DNA from: Echinococcus granulosus | Taxonomy: Eukaryota; Platyhelminthes; Cestoda; Cyclophyllidea; Taeniidae | NCBI RefSeq assembly: GCF_000524195.1 | Contig: NW_020170555.1 | Location: 1 to 64,000, forward strand | Length of the DNA stretch: 64,000 bases | Direction of reading: 5' to 3' | Shown here: positions 12,398 through 24,800 of the stretch, one piece after another | How the letters are laid out: each line of letters begins with the position of its first letter | Position numbering within the stretch: the first letter of the stretch is position 1 | Notes under the pieces: model-generated | Database searches by the model: none | Told to the model about the DNA's origin: nothing | What the model saw: only the letters and a program-made list of their open reading frames with translations | Translations under genes and position numbers: made by a program

Positions 12398-12677
12398 GAT
12401 TATACTTCCAAAAAACGCTCCGCTTCCAGCTGAGCAGGTCATCTACGATCGCGAAAATAACACCAAAAAAGTGATTACTTATGAATCAGACGATGATGGT
12501 GAAACCTATAAGGAAACGCGAGAGTATACAATTCAGAAGGTTCGAGTTCCCTCAGCCGTTGCTAAACGCAAGGCTTGGAAAAAGTTTGGTGACGCTGCTA
12601 ATGATCCACCCGGACCTAATCCTGCATACACCTATCCGGGTGAAATCGTTAATATTCAGTATTTGGGCAATAAGCTC
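12398..12677 (+). CDS. EIF3G: EIF3G exon: N-terminal eIF3g domain
   Basis: The acceptor is TTTTTGTCAAG|G and the donor CTC|GTGAGT. It codes LPKNAPLPAEQVI, an acidic YESDDDGE segment, then AVAKRKAWKKFG and NDPPGPNP, the conserved core that contacts eIF3i/eIF3a in known complexes. It starts with one base of a split codon, so an upstream exon is required. Confidence 0.9.
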
Positions 12678-15600
12678 GTGAGTTCAAACTTTCTTGTTTT
12701 TATCCCCTACTTTGTTCAGTCCTGCACCCTTTTTTCCAAATTTTTGCCGAAATATTTGTTCTCTAGTAAAGTTCTGAACTTTGTTTTTATTTTTTTCGCT
12801 TTAGTATGTGTTGAATTATTTATCAGGTCAAATCATCTAGTCACTTATGTCAACTCTTAGATTTAAGAACTCACGATAGCGTCGATCCTACAGCGTGCCC
12901 ACAACAATTCGAGGGTGGTACTCACATATGTAGTTAGCTTTGTTAACACCAGCTGCTCAGTTCTTACTGAACGTATTCGTATTGTTAACCAAATACTTTT
13001 TAAAGCATTCTTCGTAGTAGCAAGAGGCTACTGCAGTTTGTCGCTTTCCACTTTTCCAATTTTATTTAACTCCAGCATTGATTAGGGTTCTCTTTCAACC
13101 CGCAATTTTTCTTATCCAAGCACGTCAAATCAAAGGAGCGTTATCTTGATGTTTTGAAATTTAATTTATTTCTCTTTCAACTTTAATTTGATTTCACTAA
13201 TATGTATCCATTTCGGGTTTCCTTTATTAGACCAATTGCTCAAGGTAGTGGTGGATGCCCTCATAATGCTTACTGCATCTGCGATGACCTATTAAAAGCA
13301 CTAGTTGTATATTTGCTTATTTTGATTTTTGTAAACGTCAACGTCATAAGTTGGGGATATTTTGGTATGTCTCTGTTAGCAAAGGACCTAAGATGCCCAC
13401 TTAATGCTTCTTTACAATCAAGAAAAACGAGATGCAAATATTTTCATCAGCGTCGATGTAGGCTTTTTTAACCTCACTAGTAATCTCACGTTCAAGGATT
13501 TCTTTCCTTGGTATACACTTTCATTCTCATGGCACTCATGGTATCTCTACGCTGCTGTATTTGGAGTTCCAGTGGTGTATTAACATACTTAGATGTCTCT
13601 TTTCGAACCTAGGCTACCTTTTTCACTATCAAAGGCTCTTTTCTGTCTTCAATTAAATAAAATGGAATTTGGTTAAACCCATCCTTCATGGTGTTAAAGT
13701 GTGTGTTTTGATTGCACCAACTGTTTGAACCAAAGGCGCAAATCTCTACATATGTACGAAACTTGCAGATTATATAGCACACGCGTTACCTCTTCATTCG
13801 TTAAAAAGCACGCAATTTGGATAGCACTATCATTATTAGTCTGCGTAGAATGGTTGTAAATTTCTTATCGTGGCTAGGATAAGCTGAGTTATTTTTGCTG
13901 ATTTTTAGGGATATATATCTGCTTACTGGTGACTATGCAGGGCTCTATATAGGAGTTTTCAACATGTAGAAGGCGGCAGAGGAGCTGTCAATAAATGTCA
14001 TGGAGCAGGCCCATTCCTTCCTTCTCTTTACCCTTTTGCATAGACCTTAGATTTGCAAACGGCAATCGAAATTTTCAGAGTGGGAGTTATTTATATCATT
14101 TGTTACATGCCTTCTTTCATGACCTCATGATACGGTGTATCAATTTGTAAATTAAAGCCGATCATTTAGGTTACCACTTTTTGCACTGCCATCTGTTCAA
14201 TAGAAGGTTTTCGTTCAAATCAGGAGGTTTTTTTGTGTTTATAGATAATCATGCTGGTTTACTAAAGGAAACGGCAGAAAGTGTCACATTAAGGTATGAT
14301 TTTTCCCATCCCTCCCTGTCTACCTGTATGATTGGTTGACTGTCTCGATGTGTCAAAGTGCAAGATACAAGATTCGCCCCTTCATGTTCTCTTTCATGAT
14401 GGGCAGCTATTCAGTGAAAAAACAGGATGAATTTCCTGTTGGGAAATCTGCTTTTCAATTGAGTACAGTAGTAGGCTTTATTTTTCCTTCTCTGCCTTTT
14501 TGCATTTCTTTCGTGATAGCATGAAACGACAGTCACATGAATTCAGCAGCTCCCTCGTTATGCTATACAGACATGGGATGCATTTGAAATCCGTACCCTG
14601 TTAGCCTTTCCTATTTTTTTTTTATTTTGAACCACTGTATTTTGAGGTAAACAGATTCTGTGCGGCATGTTCATCTTCTTCACCCGTTCTTTGTTTCTCG
14701 TTGTGCCTGTCACTACATATTATGAATAATATACGAATTTTTGGGTCTTGATGCTTTAAAAGCGTTTTCATCCAGCCGACTGTATTACTACAACAATGTA
14801 AACGCAGCATTAACAAGATCCAGTAGTGAAATTGCCTATATAGACTTCCTATTTGGGAATGTCAACTGATTAATCAAAAATAAACCATTTCTGCCGAAAG
14901 TATCATTGTCGCCGGTTCGGTAAATTTTAAATGATTTCCAAAGGCAAACAGAATCGACTTAGCGGTAGCAACATGGTCTGCTCATTGTTCTCCCCTTCTT
15001 TGGTACCACTTTTTAGTAAGAAAGGTCGTTTTTCAACAATTGTTACTCCAATTATGCGCAATCCCCCCCCCCTGCTCACTGTACAGCACCCAAGTTGTCC
15101 ATAAAAAAATGGAAGGATTGAAAGAGAGACTAAGAGTCTTTATATTCACTTTGCCACAATTGGGCAAGGCCCTGGGTACATCAAACTGAAATAACATTTC
15201 TGTGGTGTTCTCGGTACTGGTGAGACAGAAGGAGTAAGGAAGCATAACTTGAAGAGGTCCTCTCCTTTCTCTCTTACAAACTAGGCCGAGGCAGGTGGCA
15301 AAGCGGATGATGAGATGAACTCCAAGGCAAACGGCTCGAAGCCCAAACAGGCAGTCACCTGCCGCACCTGCAAGGGTGCCCACTTCTCCCTCCAGTGCCC
15401 CTTCCGGAGTGAAATGGAGGCCCTGCGCTCCTTCATGGACTCTACAAACGCCGGGGGTATAGATTCTCAGACTGCTGATCCTATGACGAAGGTAAACTGC
15501 TCCTTAAAAATCCGCGATAGCTGTGTTTGATACATTGCTAAATTCGGTTGGAAAAATCTTTTTTGGGGTTTCAATTCACGTCGTCGTTTATTTGCTTTGT

Positions 15601-17111
15601 AGGCAGCAGTACAGGAAATAGCGCCCGAACTCAACACTGGTCGTTACATCCCTCCGACCTTGCGAGCAGCTGCCGCAGCAGCCAACGGCGTTCCAGAGCG
15701 CCGTCGAATGGAGGGCTTCTCTATTCGTGTCACCAACCTACCTGAGAATACCAGCGAATCCGATTTGCGGGAAATTTTCAGCCGTTTCGGTGATGTTATC
15801 CGCATCTTCCCTGCAAAGGATAGGAAGACTCAACTTAATAGGGTGGGTATTTGGTACGGAAGGAGGGGGTAGTTTTCTCCAAGCTCACTAATACCGGCCC
15901 AAGCAGGGGTCATTTGTTGAAAGCAGCTATTCAGGATTACATGTAAAATATCTGAGTTCGTCGAAGCTTTTGAAGTCTGGAGTCTTCGAACTACAAACCT
16001 AGTATTTATTTTGACAGGAGCCCTTGTTTCTATCTTCCCTAACGATTCCTTAGGGAGGGAAGGTGTTTTGGATCCTCGTTGAATGCGGATAGTCGGCAAC
16101 ATTCATGCCTTCTTTAGCCCGAATTAATCCATCATCTTTGTGTGATGCCAAGGCCCTCACAATCGCCCTCATCATCTTGTATTTTCTATTCTTCGTTCTT
16201 GATTTACTTTCCTGTTAAGAAGAATGGGATTCCAAGTTTTTTTACTGGTTTTTGAAACCATACGTCACTCACCCGTCTGTATAATCGCGTGACCGCTTAC
16301 GACATTGAATGGACGGAGGCGAAGGTACCTGGGCTCCGGTTTTTTTCCTTACCTCCTAGGAGGCCTTACATCTGGTTACTGACACCCTCATTTTGCCGAT
16401 TGCTCGGTACTCAGTAAATTGTAGCTTCCTGGTGAAGTGCCTAGCCCACCACGACCTGCCCAGTTGGAGGTCAGCTGTTACATTGGCAGGAGCGATTTGG
16501 GCTGAAATTGACGTTGATTGGCTGGCCCTCAGAGTCCTCTGAAGCCGAGGTACCCTTCATTGGATGCCGACATCCAGCTACATCCTCCTTTTTCAAATAT
16601 GATTTTTTAATTTATAAAAAGGGTTTTCATCTTTTTCTGTTTTTTTTTTCCTTCGTTTCTGAATGACTCCTTTTTAATTTAATGAATGCCTTAAGTCTCA
16701 CTTATATGTCGATAGCTGGACAAGATGCAGCCATTCTCGTTCTTGAATAAGCTTTTTAGGGTTTCAGGCATATTTGGCGTCCTCATTGGGGATCACTTAA
16801 TTGCTACAATAAATCAGCTTTTCTCCGTTAGAATTACATAGTTGGTAGGTCCCTTCCACACCTACCATGAATCGATCCGTCGCGAACATTTGCCACTTTT
16901 GATCCAATAACTGTCAAACTACGTTACACCACCATGTGTCTACGAGTAGCTGGAAGTCGACTTAAAACGAAAACACTTAGTTCTTGTGCTCTTTCTTTAG
17001 GGTTTTGCGTTCATTTCCTACGCCACTCAAGAGGAGGCTGCTTCTGCCATTTACTCGGCCAACGGCATGCACTACTCTCACCTCATTCTAAAGGTGGACT
17101 GGGCCCAGTAA
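12398..17111 (+). CDS. EIF3G: Eukaryotic translation initiation factor 3 subunit G (eIF3g)
   Basis: eIF3g is the RRM-containing subunit of the eIF3 complex, acting in the cytoplasm in 43S complex recruitment, scanning and reinitiation. Four exons join in phase: 12398-12677, 15285-15491, 15603-15842 and 17001-17111, giving 278 residues against about 320 in human, so about 40 N-terminal residues including the start Met are missing. Order of parts: eIF3g N-terminal domain with AVAKRKAWKKFG and DPPGPN, a zinc knuckle CRTCKGAHFSLQCP, a linker with NTGRYIPPTLRAAA, then a C-terminal RRM with RNP2 IRVTNL and RNP1 GFAFISYA, ending LILKVDWAQ. All of this order matches the family. The gene looks intact apart from the unplaced 5' exon. 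Confidence 0.93.
12678..15284 (+). other. EIF3G intron (2.6 kb)
   Basis: Bounded by GTGAGT and TACAAACTAG. The open frames inside have no domain signature and I regard them as chance. Confidence 0.7.
15285..15491 (+). CDS. EIF3G: EIF3G exon: zinc knuckle
   Basis: Phase 0 at both ends; acceptor ACTAG|GCC, donor ACGAAG|GTAAAC. It codes the CxxC...H...C knuckle (CRTCKGAHFSLQC) and the linker that follows. Confidence 0.9.
15603..15842 (+). CDS. EIF3G: EIF3G exon: linker and first half of RRM
   Basis: Phase 0 at both ends; acceptor TTTGTAG|GCA, donor AATAGG|GTGGGT. It codes GRYIPPTLR, then an Ala run and the RRM start with RNP2 (FSIRVTNLPENTSE) through FGDVIRIFPAKDRKT. Confidence 0.92.
15843..17000 (+). 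other. EIF3G last intron (1.16 kb)
   Basis: Splits the RRM immediately before RNP1. The segment 16260-16570 is richer in CpG and GC than its surroundings, but I see no exon in it. Confidence 0.7.
17001..17111 (+). CDS. EIF3G: EIF3G terminal exon: RRM RNP1 to C-terminus
   Basis: Acceptor CTTTCTTTAG|GGT, phase 0. It codes GFAFISYATQEEAASAI through LILKVDWAQ and TAA at 17109-17111. The protein ends a few residues earlier than human eIF3g. Confidence 0.92.
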   Translation, partial: GFAFISYATQEEAASAIYSANGMHYSHLILKVDWAQ

Positions 17112-17130
17112 GTTATGCTTTCTTCACCAG

Positions 17131-17136
17131 AATAAA
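17131..17136 (+). terminator. Poly(A) signal of EIF3G
   Basis: AATAAA begins 20 bases after the stop codon, implying a 3' UTR of about 40 bases if used. Confidence 0.6.
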
Positions 17137-18749
17137 CCCCAGAACTACTCCCTCCATTTTAGCCTATAACTCAATTTGACTCGGTTTTCATTTTAATTTT
17201 GAGTAGGTCTAGACAGTCGTGCTACTTTTGGGGCTTCAGTAGTGTCTTGCACTGCTGATGCCATGAATAGGAAGTGGTGTCTTTTCCTTGCAAACCCGTT
17301 TTTTTTTCTTGATTTTTTAGACCGTCAAATAACTGAGATTAAGTGGTGGGATCGGCTTTTTGTCAAACAAATACTGCTATTCATCCTTGGTCTACTCGAG
17401 TCTTGATGTTTTGAAACCTTGAAGAGTGTGTGTTACGAATAAGGGGTGAGAATCGTTCTATAGCTCTGCCATTTCGACTAACCGATAAGAAGGCGAATGG
17501 AAAGGGGGTTCGCGGGGTGTCATTGACTTAAAATCTCCTGCAGTAGTGGGCTACTGCTTCCAATTTTTTTGATGATTCATCAGCCTCGGGTGCTTTTCGG
17601 GAAGCGATTGCTCATGCACACCTTTCTTTGGCCTTCAGCATACTCCTTTGCTGATGATTTGATACCTATCTTAGAAGGGAGGTGTTGATAACCCATATCA
17701 GCATTAGGAAACTGTCAGGAGGTTATAGGCACAACTAAAAGGTCATGCTGCTGAGCACCGACACAAACTGTGGCAAGGGAAGAGGCCCACCCATGGAGTC
17801 CTTCTAGTCATTATTCTGTTTCAGCTGTCGCAAAGTAGTTGGTATTCTTGGAATTGCTCACGGAGGAGGAATCGTAGTCGCTAAGATTTTCATGGGGAAG
17901 CAGGAGCTGCTCGATTTTATCATCACTTTGAGATACTTTTCTCGGATTGAGTGAAAACCCCCTTTTTACCAGCAGTAACCCCATTGTCTACAGGGGGGGG
18001 GGGGGGAAAACTCTCAAACTACGAAAGTGGGTTGATTTCTGGAAGAATGCGTCTAAAGTTGTTCTGAATGGCAGCAACAACTACGAAATGATGACCTTCA
18101 CAGTGACCAATGGGAGGACGAAGAGAGTCGGATTTTCCACTGGCGTCTTAATTGGAGTAGAAATGTTCGTGCTCGCGCCTAATCCTACCCAGCCTTCATG
18201 TCGTCCTTTTTTTGCACTGCTTGACGCTCTGCAATGGAGCTTGCTTCCCAACAGATAATAAATGGAGGTGTTTATAATGATCAACAGTTTTATCATAAGG
18301 TGGGGCTTGAGTTGATCATCAGTTTTAAGCCTTCAAACAATTCACCATCTTTGGACTGCAGTGAGATTGGGCCATTAGTGGTGGGTAGCTTGAGGAGAAA
18401 AAGTCCCTTTGCAAATCTTGTGTGTGTATTTGTAATGCAAAGAGTGATCAACTAAAACAGAGATAGAGGGAGAGGCGAGGCGAGAGCATGTAATTCGAGC
18501 AAGATTTAGTGAATCCACGCAAAAACACACGCAAGAGGGGCTTGAGATTTACATTCTGCGCCTACCATGTAAGGAGGTTTGGGACTGGGAAGGAGGGGGA
18601 GTGGGGGTACATTGTTAAGATTAAAGTCAATGAGGTCATTTGTACATAAAATGATGACGGTGATAGCTCACTACATCGGTTCCAACGTACTGAAGGCGAG
18701 GGTGGACGAATCTGCACTCTTTTAAAACAAGGCACTTTTGTGTGGGAGT
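17137..18749. other. Spacer between EIF3G and the MEGF6-like gene (convergent)
   Basis: The two genes converge here. It contains a run of 14 G at 17993-18006, and includes the 3' UTR of the minus-strand gene, for which I see no clear poly(A) signal. No other exon is supported. Confidence 0.5.
17993..18006. repeat. Homopolymer G14
   Basis: Fourteen consecutive G residues. The length may be affected by sequencing slippage. Confidence 0.9.
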
Positions 18750-18864
18750 CTACTTGTTGCAGTAGTGGTGGTAGTGGTCGATTGTTCTGCTGATTGAGTT
18801 TGTGCTCTCACCACGCAGGTAGATTGAGCTGATGATTGGAAGGGCGTTACGCGTAGATAGTATC
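18750..18864 (-). CDS. MEGF6-like exon 30, terminal (tentative)
   Basis: Acceptor TTTTCCCCCCTAG, then a basic/Ser-rich tail ending HHYCNK and TAG. No transmembrane segment. An internal CGTG|GTGAGA could be another donor, so the true C-terminus may differ. Confidence 0.4.
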
Positions 18865-21800
18865 CTAGGGGGGAAAACAACAGCAACAAAATTAGTCTCA
18901 TCATTGGTGTTTTACTTTCTGCACTTTTTCTGTGATCGCCTGAAGGGAACGTCCAAGTACCTTTGTGGCGGCAGCTTGATAGGATATTCATGACACCTTT
19001 TTGCCCTCTGTAATAAACAGAACCACTTTTACTGCTACTTCATGGCTGACTGCCATTCTAAGAAAATTGGAGAAGAAAGGTCTCCAATTTGGGTAATATC
19101 GAGGATGTTCCAAGTGCCTAGATTCCTTCGGGACCCTCATCAGGCGAACAGTCGCTTTGGAAGCGTACTTCGTGCAAAGTTCTTCGGTGTGGGTCCTTCA
19201 GTTAAGGAACGTTGCAATGCAAAGTGCCATCTCTTATCACAGGGCAATCTGTCCACAAATAAAGGTAGAGATTCGAACTCTACGATATTCATAGGGGGTT
19301 CGCAGTTCTTCCGACGAACTAATGAGCAGAAGAAAACAATACTCTTGTCGCACGACAACGATTCACTTTGCTAGTACTTTCAAAAATCAAGACCAGTTTA
19401 GTTTATGCCTACAAAGTGACAATTTGATTTGTTGATAATCCCCTGATTATTGGTAGTGGCAATTTGATTGGCTATCGGAGAAGCAGCATACATCAATAAA
19501 ATGAGGTCACCTACATTTCTCACACTGCAGTCGGGTCCCACGTAGGGGTCTGGACATGTGCAAGAACCAGTGCGGGGAGAGCATTGGCCATTGTTGGTGC
19601 ATTGGCAATGATACCTGCAATCCTCCCCGAAGTATCTACCGGCCTGACAACCTGTCAAGGGTTGAGGACCATTAAAATCTTACTTTTCTTTTAGCATTTT
19701 CACAATAACCATTTCCGTGCTCTCAAATTTTTTGATAAAGCTCGTTTTAGCCTAAATGTTGGTGTGAGGAAAAGAGAGGGGCGTTCGCCTTTCCATCGGT
19801 GGATAAACAATTATTTTAGGGAGTTAATCTGTCCTTTTCCTCAGGAAAGCCCTTACATGACAACACTCTACAACAACAAAAACAAAAAGAATGACGACGC
19901 CGATTTTGGACTACACTTAGTAGGTTTACTGCAAATGGTCTTAGTCGAGGCGGGTGACGAATTTGCCTGTCGCTTGAGGGTGAGGAGGAAATGGTGGAAG
20001 ACAGAAAGAAATCGCGTGAATAGGGAAAATCAAGCCGCCGTGGCATCTTCTTACTCCGTTTGCAGTTCTTTCCATATTGGCCCAGATCGCAGAGGCAGCG
20101 ACCTGTCTCAAAGTGACACTCCTCGCAGTTTTCACATCGCTGAGCGCACTTCTCACCACGGTAACCCCGAGGGCACACTGTAAAAGAAGGCGATGCTAAT
20201 TATGAACAGAGGAGGCTCTATGATTATAAAGCAGTTCAACCTGACCCCTTATTGTTCAGAAATGGAATTAACCAATTCCATAACAGTGCCAATTTCTACC
20301 AGTTAATTCGATTAAAGTATTGTTTGGTTAACCTTGGCTGTCAACCAATTAAGTCACGGCACTCTCTCAGCCACTGATACTGATCAAATTGATCGTTTCT
20401 GTTCCCAAAAGCGTGGTGATACGAAAACAAATTATAAAGTACAAAATAGAAGCATAATTTGTGGTTTTTCGTAGCGAGAATGACCTCGGTTCCCTTCAGC
20501 CTATCATATTTCGTAATACGTTGGTCATTAAGTCCCTTACCTTGATCACATCGGTCGCCAGTGTAGCCAGCCTTGCAGATGCACCGTCCAGTAAGGGGAT
20601 CACAATCCGTCTCACCCTTGCGTGGATTAAAACAAGTACATTTGAAACGACACCCAGGACCCCACCAACCTCCGGGGCATTGGAGTTGGCACAGAGGCCC
20701 GAAGAATCCAGCTGGACAATCGCAAGCTCCGTTCACGGGATTACAGCGGCCACCATTGTGGCAGCCACAAACCTACAGAAACAGGAAGGAGGAAGAATGC
20801 GAATCATCTGCAAGATAGAATGTGCAAAGGGATCTTAGTCTTCTCTGGTGGGGTCAAATTCACGGAAACATCTAGCTATTATCTCGGTCTAAAACCCTTC
20901 TACTTGGACATAGTCTCACAATTCCTATTCCACTCTCGCGTGCCATGAGACAGGCGAAGGTGTCGTCGAAAGTGTTTGATGATCGTAGTCTTGTCTATCG
21001 AAATTCTGTTGAAATTTTTGAAATGTCGAATTAAAACCATACAAGAAATTGATGAGATTGTTTTAGCCTTTGGTTACATTAAATGACTTAGATCTCGATC
21101 AGTGAAGTTTTGTTTGAATCGATGGGTTGGCAGATGGTGGAAGCATTATATTAATTTACGTCTTGATCTACCATTAGAGTTACCTCTGATTAGGCATTAC
21201 CTGAGAACAGCCGGGTCCAAACCGACCTTCTGGACAGGTGGAACTGCAGTCATCCCCCTCGGTCCCTGGTGGACAAGGGCAGAGACCTGTTTGTGGATGA
21301 CATATGAGTATTTCGGTGGTACGTGGACGTTGCCGTCCCATGGAAACGATAAGGCTCTGCGCAGAGAAGGTGTCATCGTCGGAGTTGTAGTCAGAGGTCA
21401 AGGAAGCGAAGCTGGCCTCCATATGTCCAGCGACACAAATGGGGCATTTGGATTCACATTTCCTGCCCCATTTCCCGGGAGGACAGGCTTGAAAAGATTG
21501 GAGGGGATATAAGGAGATGTAAATTAATTGAGTGTTAGCATATACTTAATAAAACTCACTTAGTTCACAATTTTCCCCATAATAGCCGGGATCACAATCA
21601 CATGCCCCACTAATAGGATCACAGGCCTCGCCATGGATACAGTGACATTGAAGTCGACAACCGTCTCCGTAAAATCCATCAGGACATGGAATGGCGCAAC
21701 GTTCACCGTAGAAACCTACACAATAGATAAATGAGAATCAAGGTCAGCAAAATTTTGAATCAAATGTCCTCTCAGTTTTGAGCGGTTCAAGGTTATGACA

Positions 21801-24800
21801 ATGGGTTTTATTAGGTAAATTCGGATCATGTGAAGCCTTCAAAAAGGATGCTATCATGGCAGTACGGCGTACAACTGCGGGCGAGACGTAAAGCCCACGC
21901 ACATGCAGTGAGGCGGTTTGGACACCAACAATCAAGAAGGGGAAATAAAAGTGGTTTAAGCATTAAAGAAGGTATTGGTGAACAAAGCCGTAAAACTGAC
22001 AAACAGCTACTCTTGCAAAAGTCTCCAAGGATAATGCAGTGAGGTGAAGGGACACTAGAGTGACAAACGTTTCAGTAGTGGAGGTATGTGTCAGCCATTG
22101 ACCATTCCAGCCGAGGTGATTCGCGTCGCTTTTGTTCAGCCTGATCTTGGACACCTGACCAGCGAACTACTTGCAATGAGGTTGCTGAGGTGCTTGTAAT
22201 CCCAGACAGCGTCCCCGGTTTGGTTCTTTAGAAGGTTCCATCTGCATGACCAATTCTCACCCACCCCCTCCTGATTGACTAATATGGCATCACACATAGC
22301 AGTACTAGAAGTAAGATCATGCTCACCGCAAGGTCAATCAAGTATTATATATGCAGGAAACGGAAATGACTAGGTGTCAGCTGCAGTCTCCACTAACCAG
22401 CCAGCTATCGCGAACCCACACGCCACAACCTTTAGCTTGTTCATACCCATCGGCGAATTAAGGTATCTGTGCAGAAGTCTTTGCCTGCTGGTTACTCTGC
22501 TGAGTGGCTAGACAAGATCTAAGCCCAGTTTGACACCCTTAAACTCCAATTCACAGCAGAACTTGTCTGAGTTCAGATTTTTGGATGTACTTTCAATGCG
22601 GAGAGGACACCAACTTTTGCTCAATTTCCCATCTCATCCGGATGGTAAACACAAAAATTGTTAGTGACAAAACACTCCCCATCATCTGAAGAATGATACT
22701 GTTCCCACTTAATTGGATTTGGGGGGTAAAGATTGTGTTCATCAATTTACAGTTCTATCAGTCAAAATGGCATGCACCTACTACTGAAATTTGAAATTAG
22801 CAGACATGTCCTTTACACAAGTTCTGGTTTAATTGTATGTAAATGGTGAGAAAAAAAGTCTTGGTGGTCATTTTTGAAACGTGTCTACCGATTATCTTGT
22901 TCGCTAGCTTGAGAGGATCGGAAATTCTCACACATGAGTGCAAGTTCATAACAGATGCCCTCCTGGGCTACACTAAGTTAGCTCAAGATTACAATCAGGA
23001 CGGCTTTTTTTCATTTAAGCGGCATACAAAAGCTACTGATAAAGGCCCAAATCTTTTGAATAGTATTGTTACATATTTTAAATTCTGGATAAATCTTTTT
23101 GTTATGGATGTAGAAGGAAAATTAACACCGAAAAACTACATCCTGGTTTGCCTTGAATAGGCAGTACAAATTCATTTAAGAAGGCAAGAGAGATGAGGAG
23201 AAGGTCGTTCAACAGTTGATTTGATGGTACAAATGATCTCGACTGACCTGGTTTGCAGATGCAGGTACCCTTATTGGGATGACAAGTTCCGCCGTTATCA
23301 CAATGACAGCTGTATTCACATCTTGGTCCGTAGGCGCCTTCAGGACATCCTACAAACAGTGCAAGTGAAATTTATGCTAAGTAATTGGTTAAAAGGAGAA
23401 GTCAGAGTTGCGACGTTGCCGTCAACACTGGAAGAAGTACCGTGAGTTTCCTTACAAGTCACGACAAGTGATTGTGGTGCGCTATGTCGAAACGACCCGA
23501 ACTTATTTTATCACTCGAAAAATCAATAAGTTTTGCGATGTCTAAACCATCAACTCACGTCCAGCACATCGTCCATCCACCACCATCCACCCATCACGAC
23601 ATCGACACTGTCCATTTTCAGGATCACAAATTGCGTCAGGTCCAAGTTGATCACTGCAACGACAGATACGTTGACAATCGATACCCCATCGGCCGGTGGG
23701 ACAGAGCTCTTCACACCGTTTACCCGTTCGTCCAGGCGGGCAGGCACATTCTCCCGTCTCGTGGTTGCAAGGTCGGTGGTCTGGACAGTTGCATCTAGAA
23801 TAAGGACACGTGAAAGGGCGCTAATTGTGTCCACTAGTCTACTTTAAGATCTCCAACAAATTGACCACATCTTTGCATTTTATTCACATGTGAAATTTCG
23901 GATATGGAAGCCTTGAAACATTTAGGAAATACTCGGTTCACTGGCGTGTGATATGTGAATATAAAAAAATGTAACTTTCCTCCACAATGCCATGCCATTC
24001 TCACTCCTGGATCTTGAAAGTGGGAAGTAATCACGGTGCTGGGCGACTTGGAGGGCCTCTCCCACACCTCTTCAGCTACTAGCATCTCAATCTTTCTGTA
24101 CGTTATACTACCCTCAGAAGTAACACAGCTGCCTTTTTGACACTTTTACCCAGTATGAGAAGAGTCAAATGTAAATGCCAAGTAGTGAAAGACAGGTGTG
24201 TTTACCTTTCACTGCAATCCTTGCCATAGGTGCCCTGTGGACAGGGTTTTTCGCATTCTTTCCCCGTCCATCCTGGCGGACATGAGCACAAGCCAGTGAC
24301 GAAATCACAAGTGGCAGCTGGATGCCGACATTCGCAGACCTGTGTGCAATTTTTGCCATAATAACCCGCCTCGCATTCTGTTAGTGAAAAAGGTGATGGA
24401 TTACTAGAAGGGTAGCAACATAATTTGCTGCATTTCTTAGTGGTCAAATGTACGACCTTTCAAGAACGCCTGCTTGGAAAAGAAATTGAGCTGCGTAACA
24501 ATTAGTTAGAAGCCAGTATTAACCCTTTGTGTCCGTGCTCACCTGCTAAAAACAAATAAAAAAATTTCGCATCCAGAACTCACGTTTATGACATTCGGTC
24601 CCTGTATATCCCGGTGGACACTCACACTGGCCGGTGAACCGATTACAATCAACACCGTCCCTACATCGGCAGACACTGACACAGCCTTCACTCCACCGCC
24701 CTTGTGGACAGGGCTGTTCACACATCTCTCCAAACCACCCGGCCGGACAATTGCAAGTGCCATCAATAGGAGAACAGGTGGCACCTCGCAGACAGACGCA

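Noticed and set aside
12678..12860. Extension of the eIF3g frame past 12677
   Set aside because: After the GTGAGT donor the frame turns into Phe-rich non-conserved sequence; the next exon continues the protein in phase.
19764..20183. Plus-strand 139-codon frame over the MEGF6-like exon 27 region
   Set aside because: It is antisense to a phase-consistent, cysteine-patterned exon on the minus strand and has no domain.
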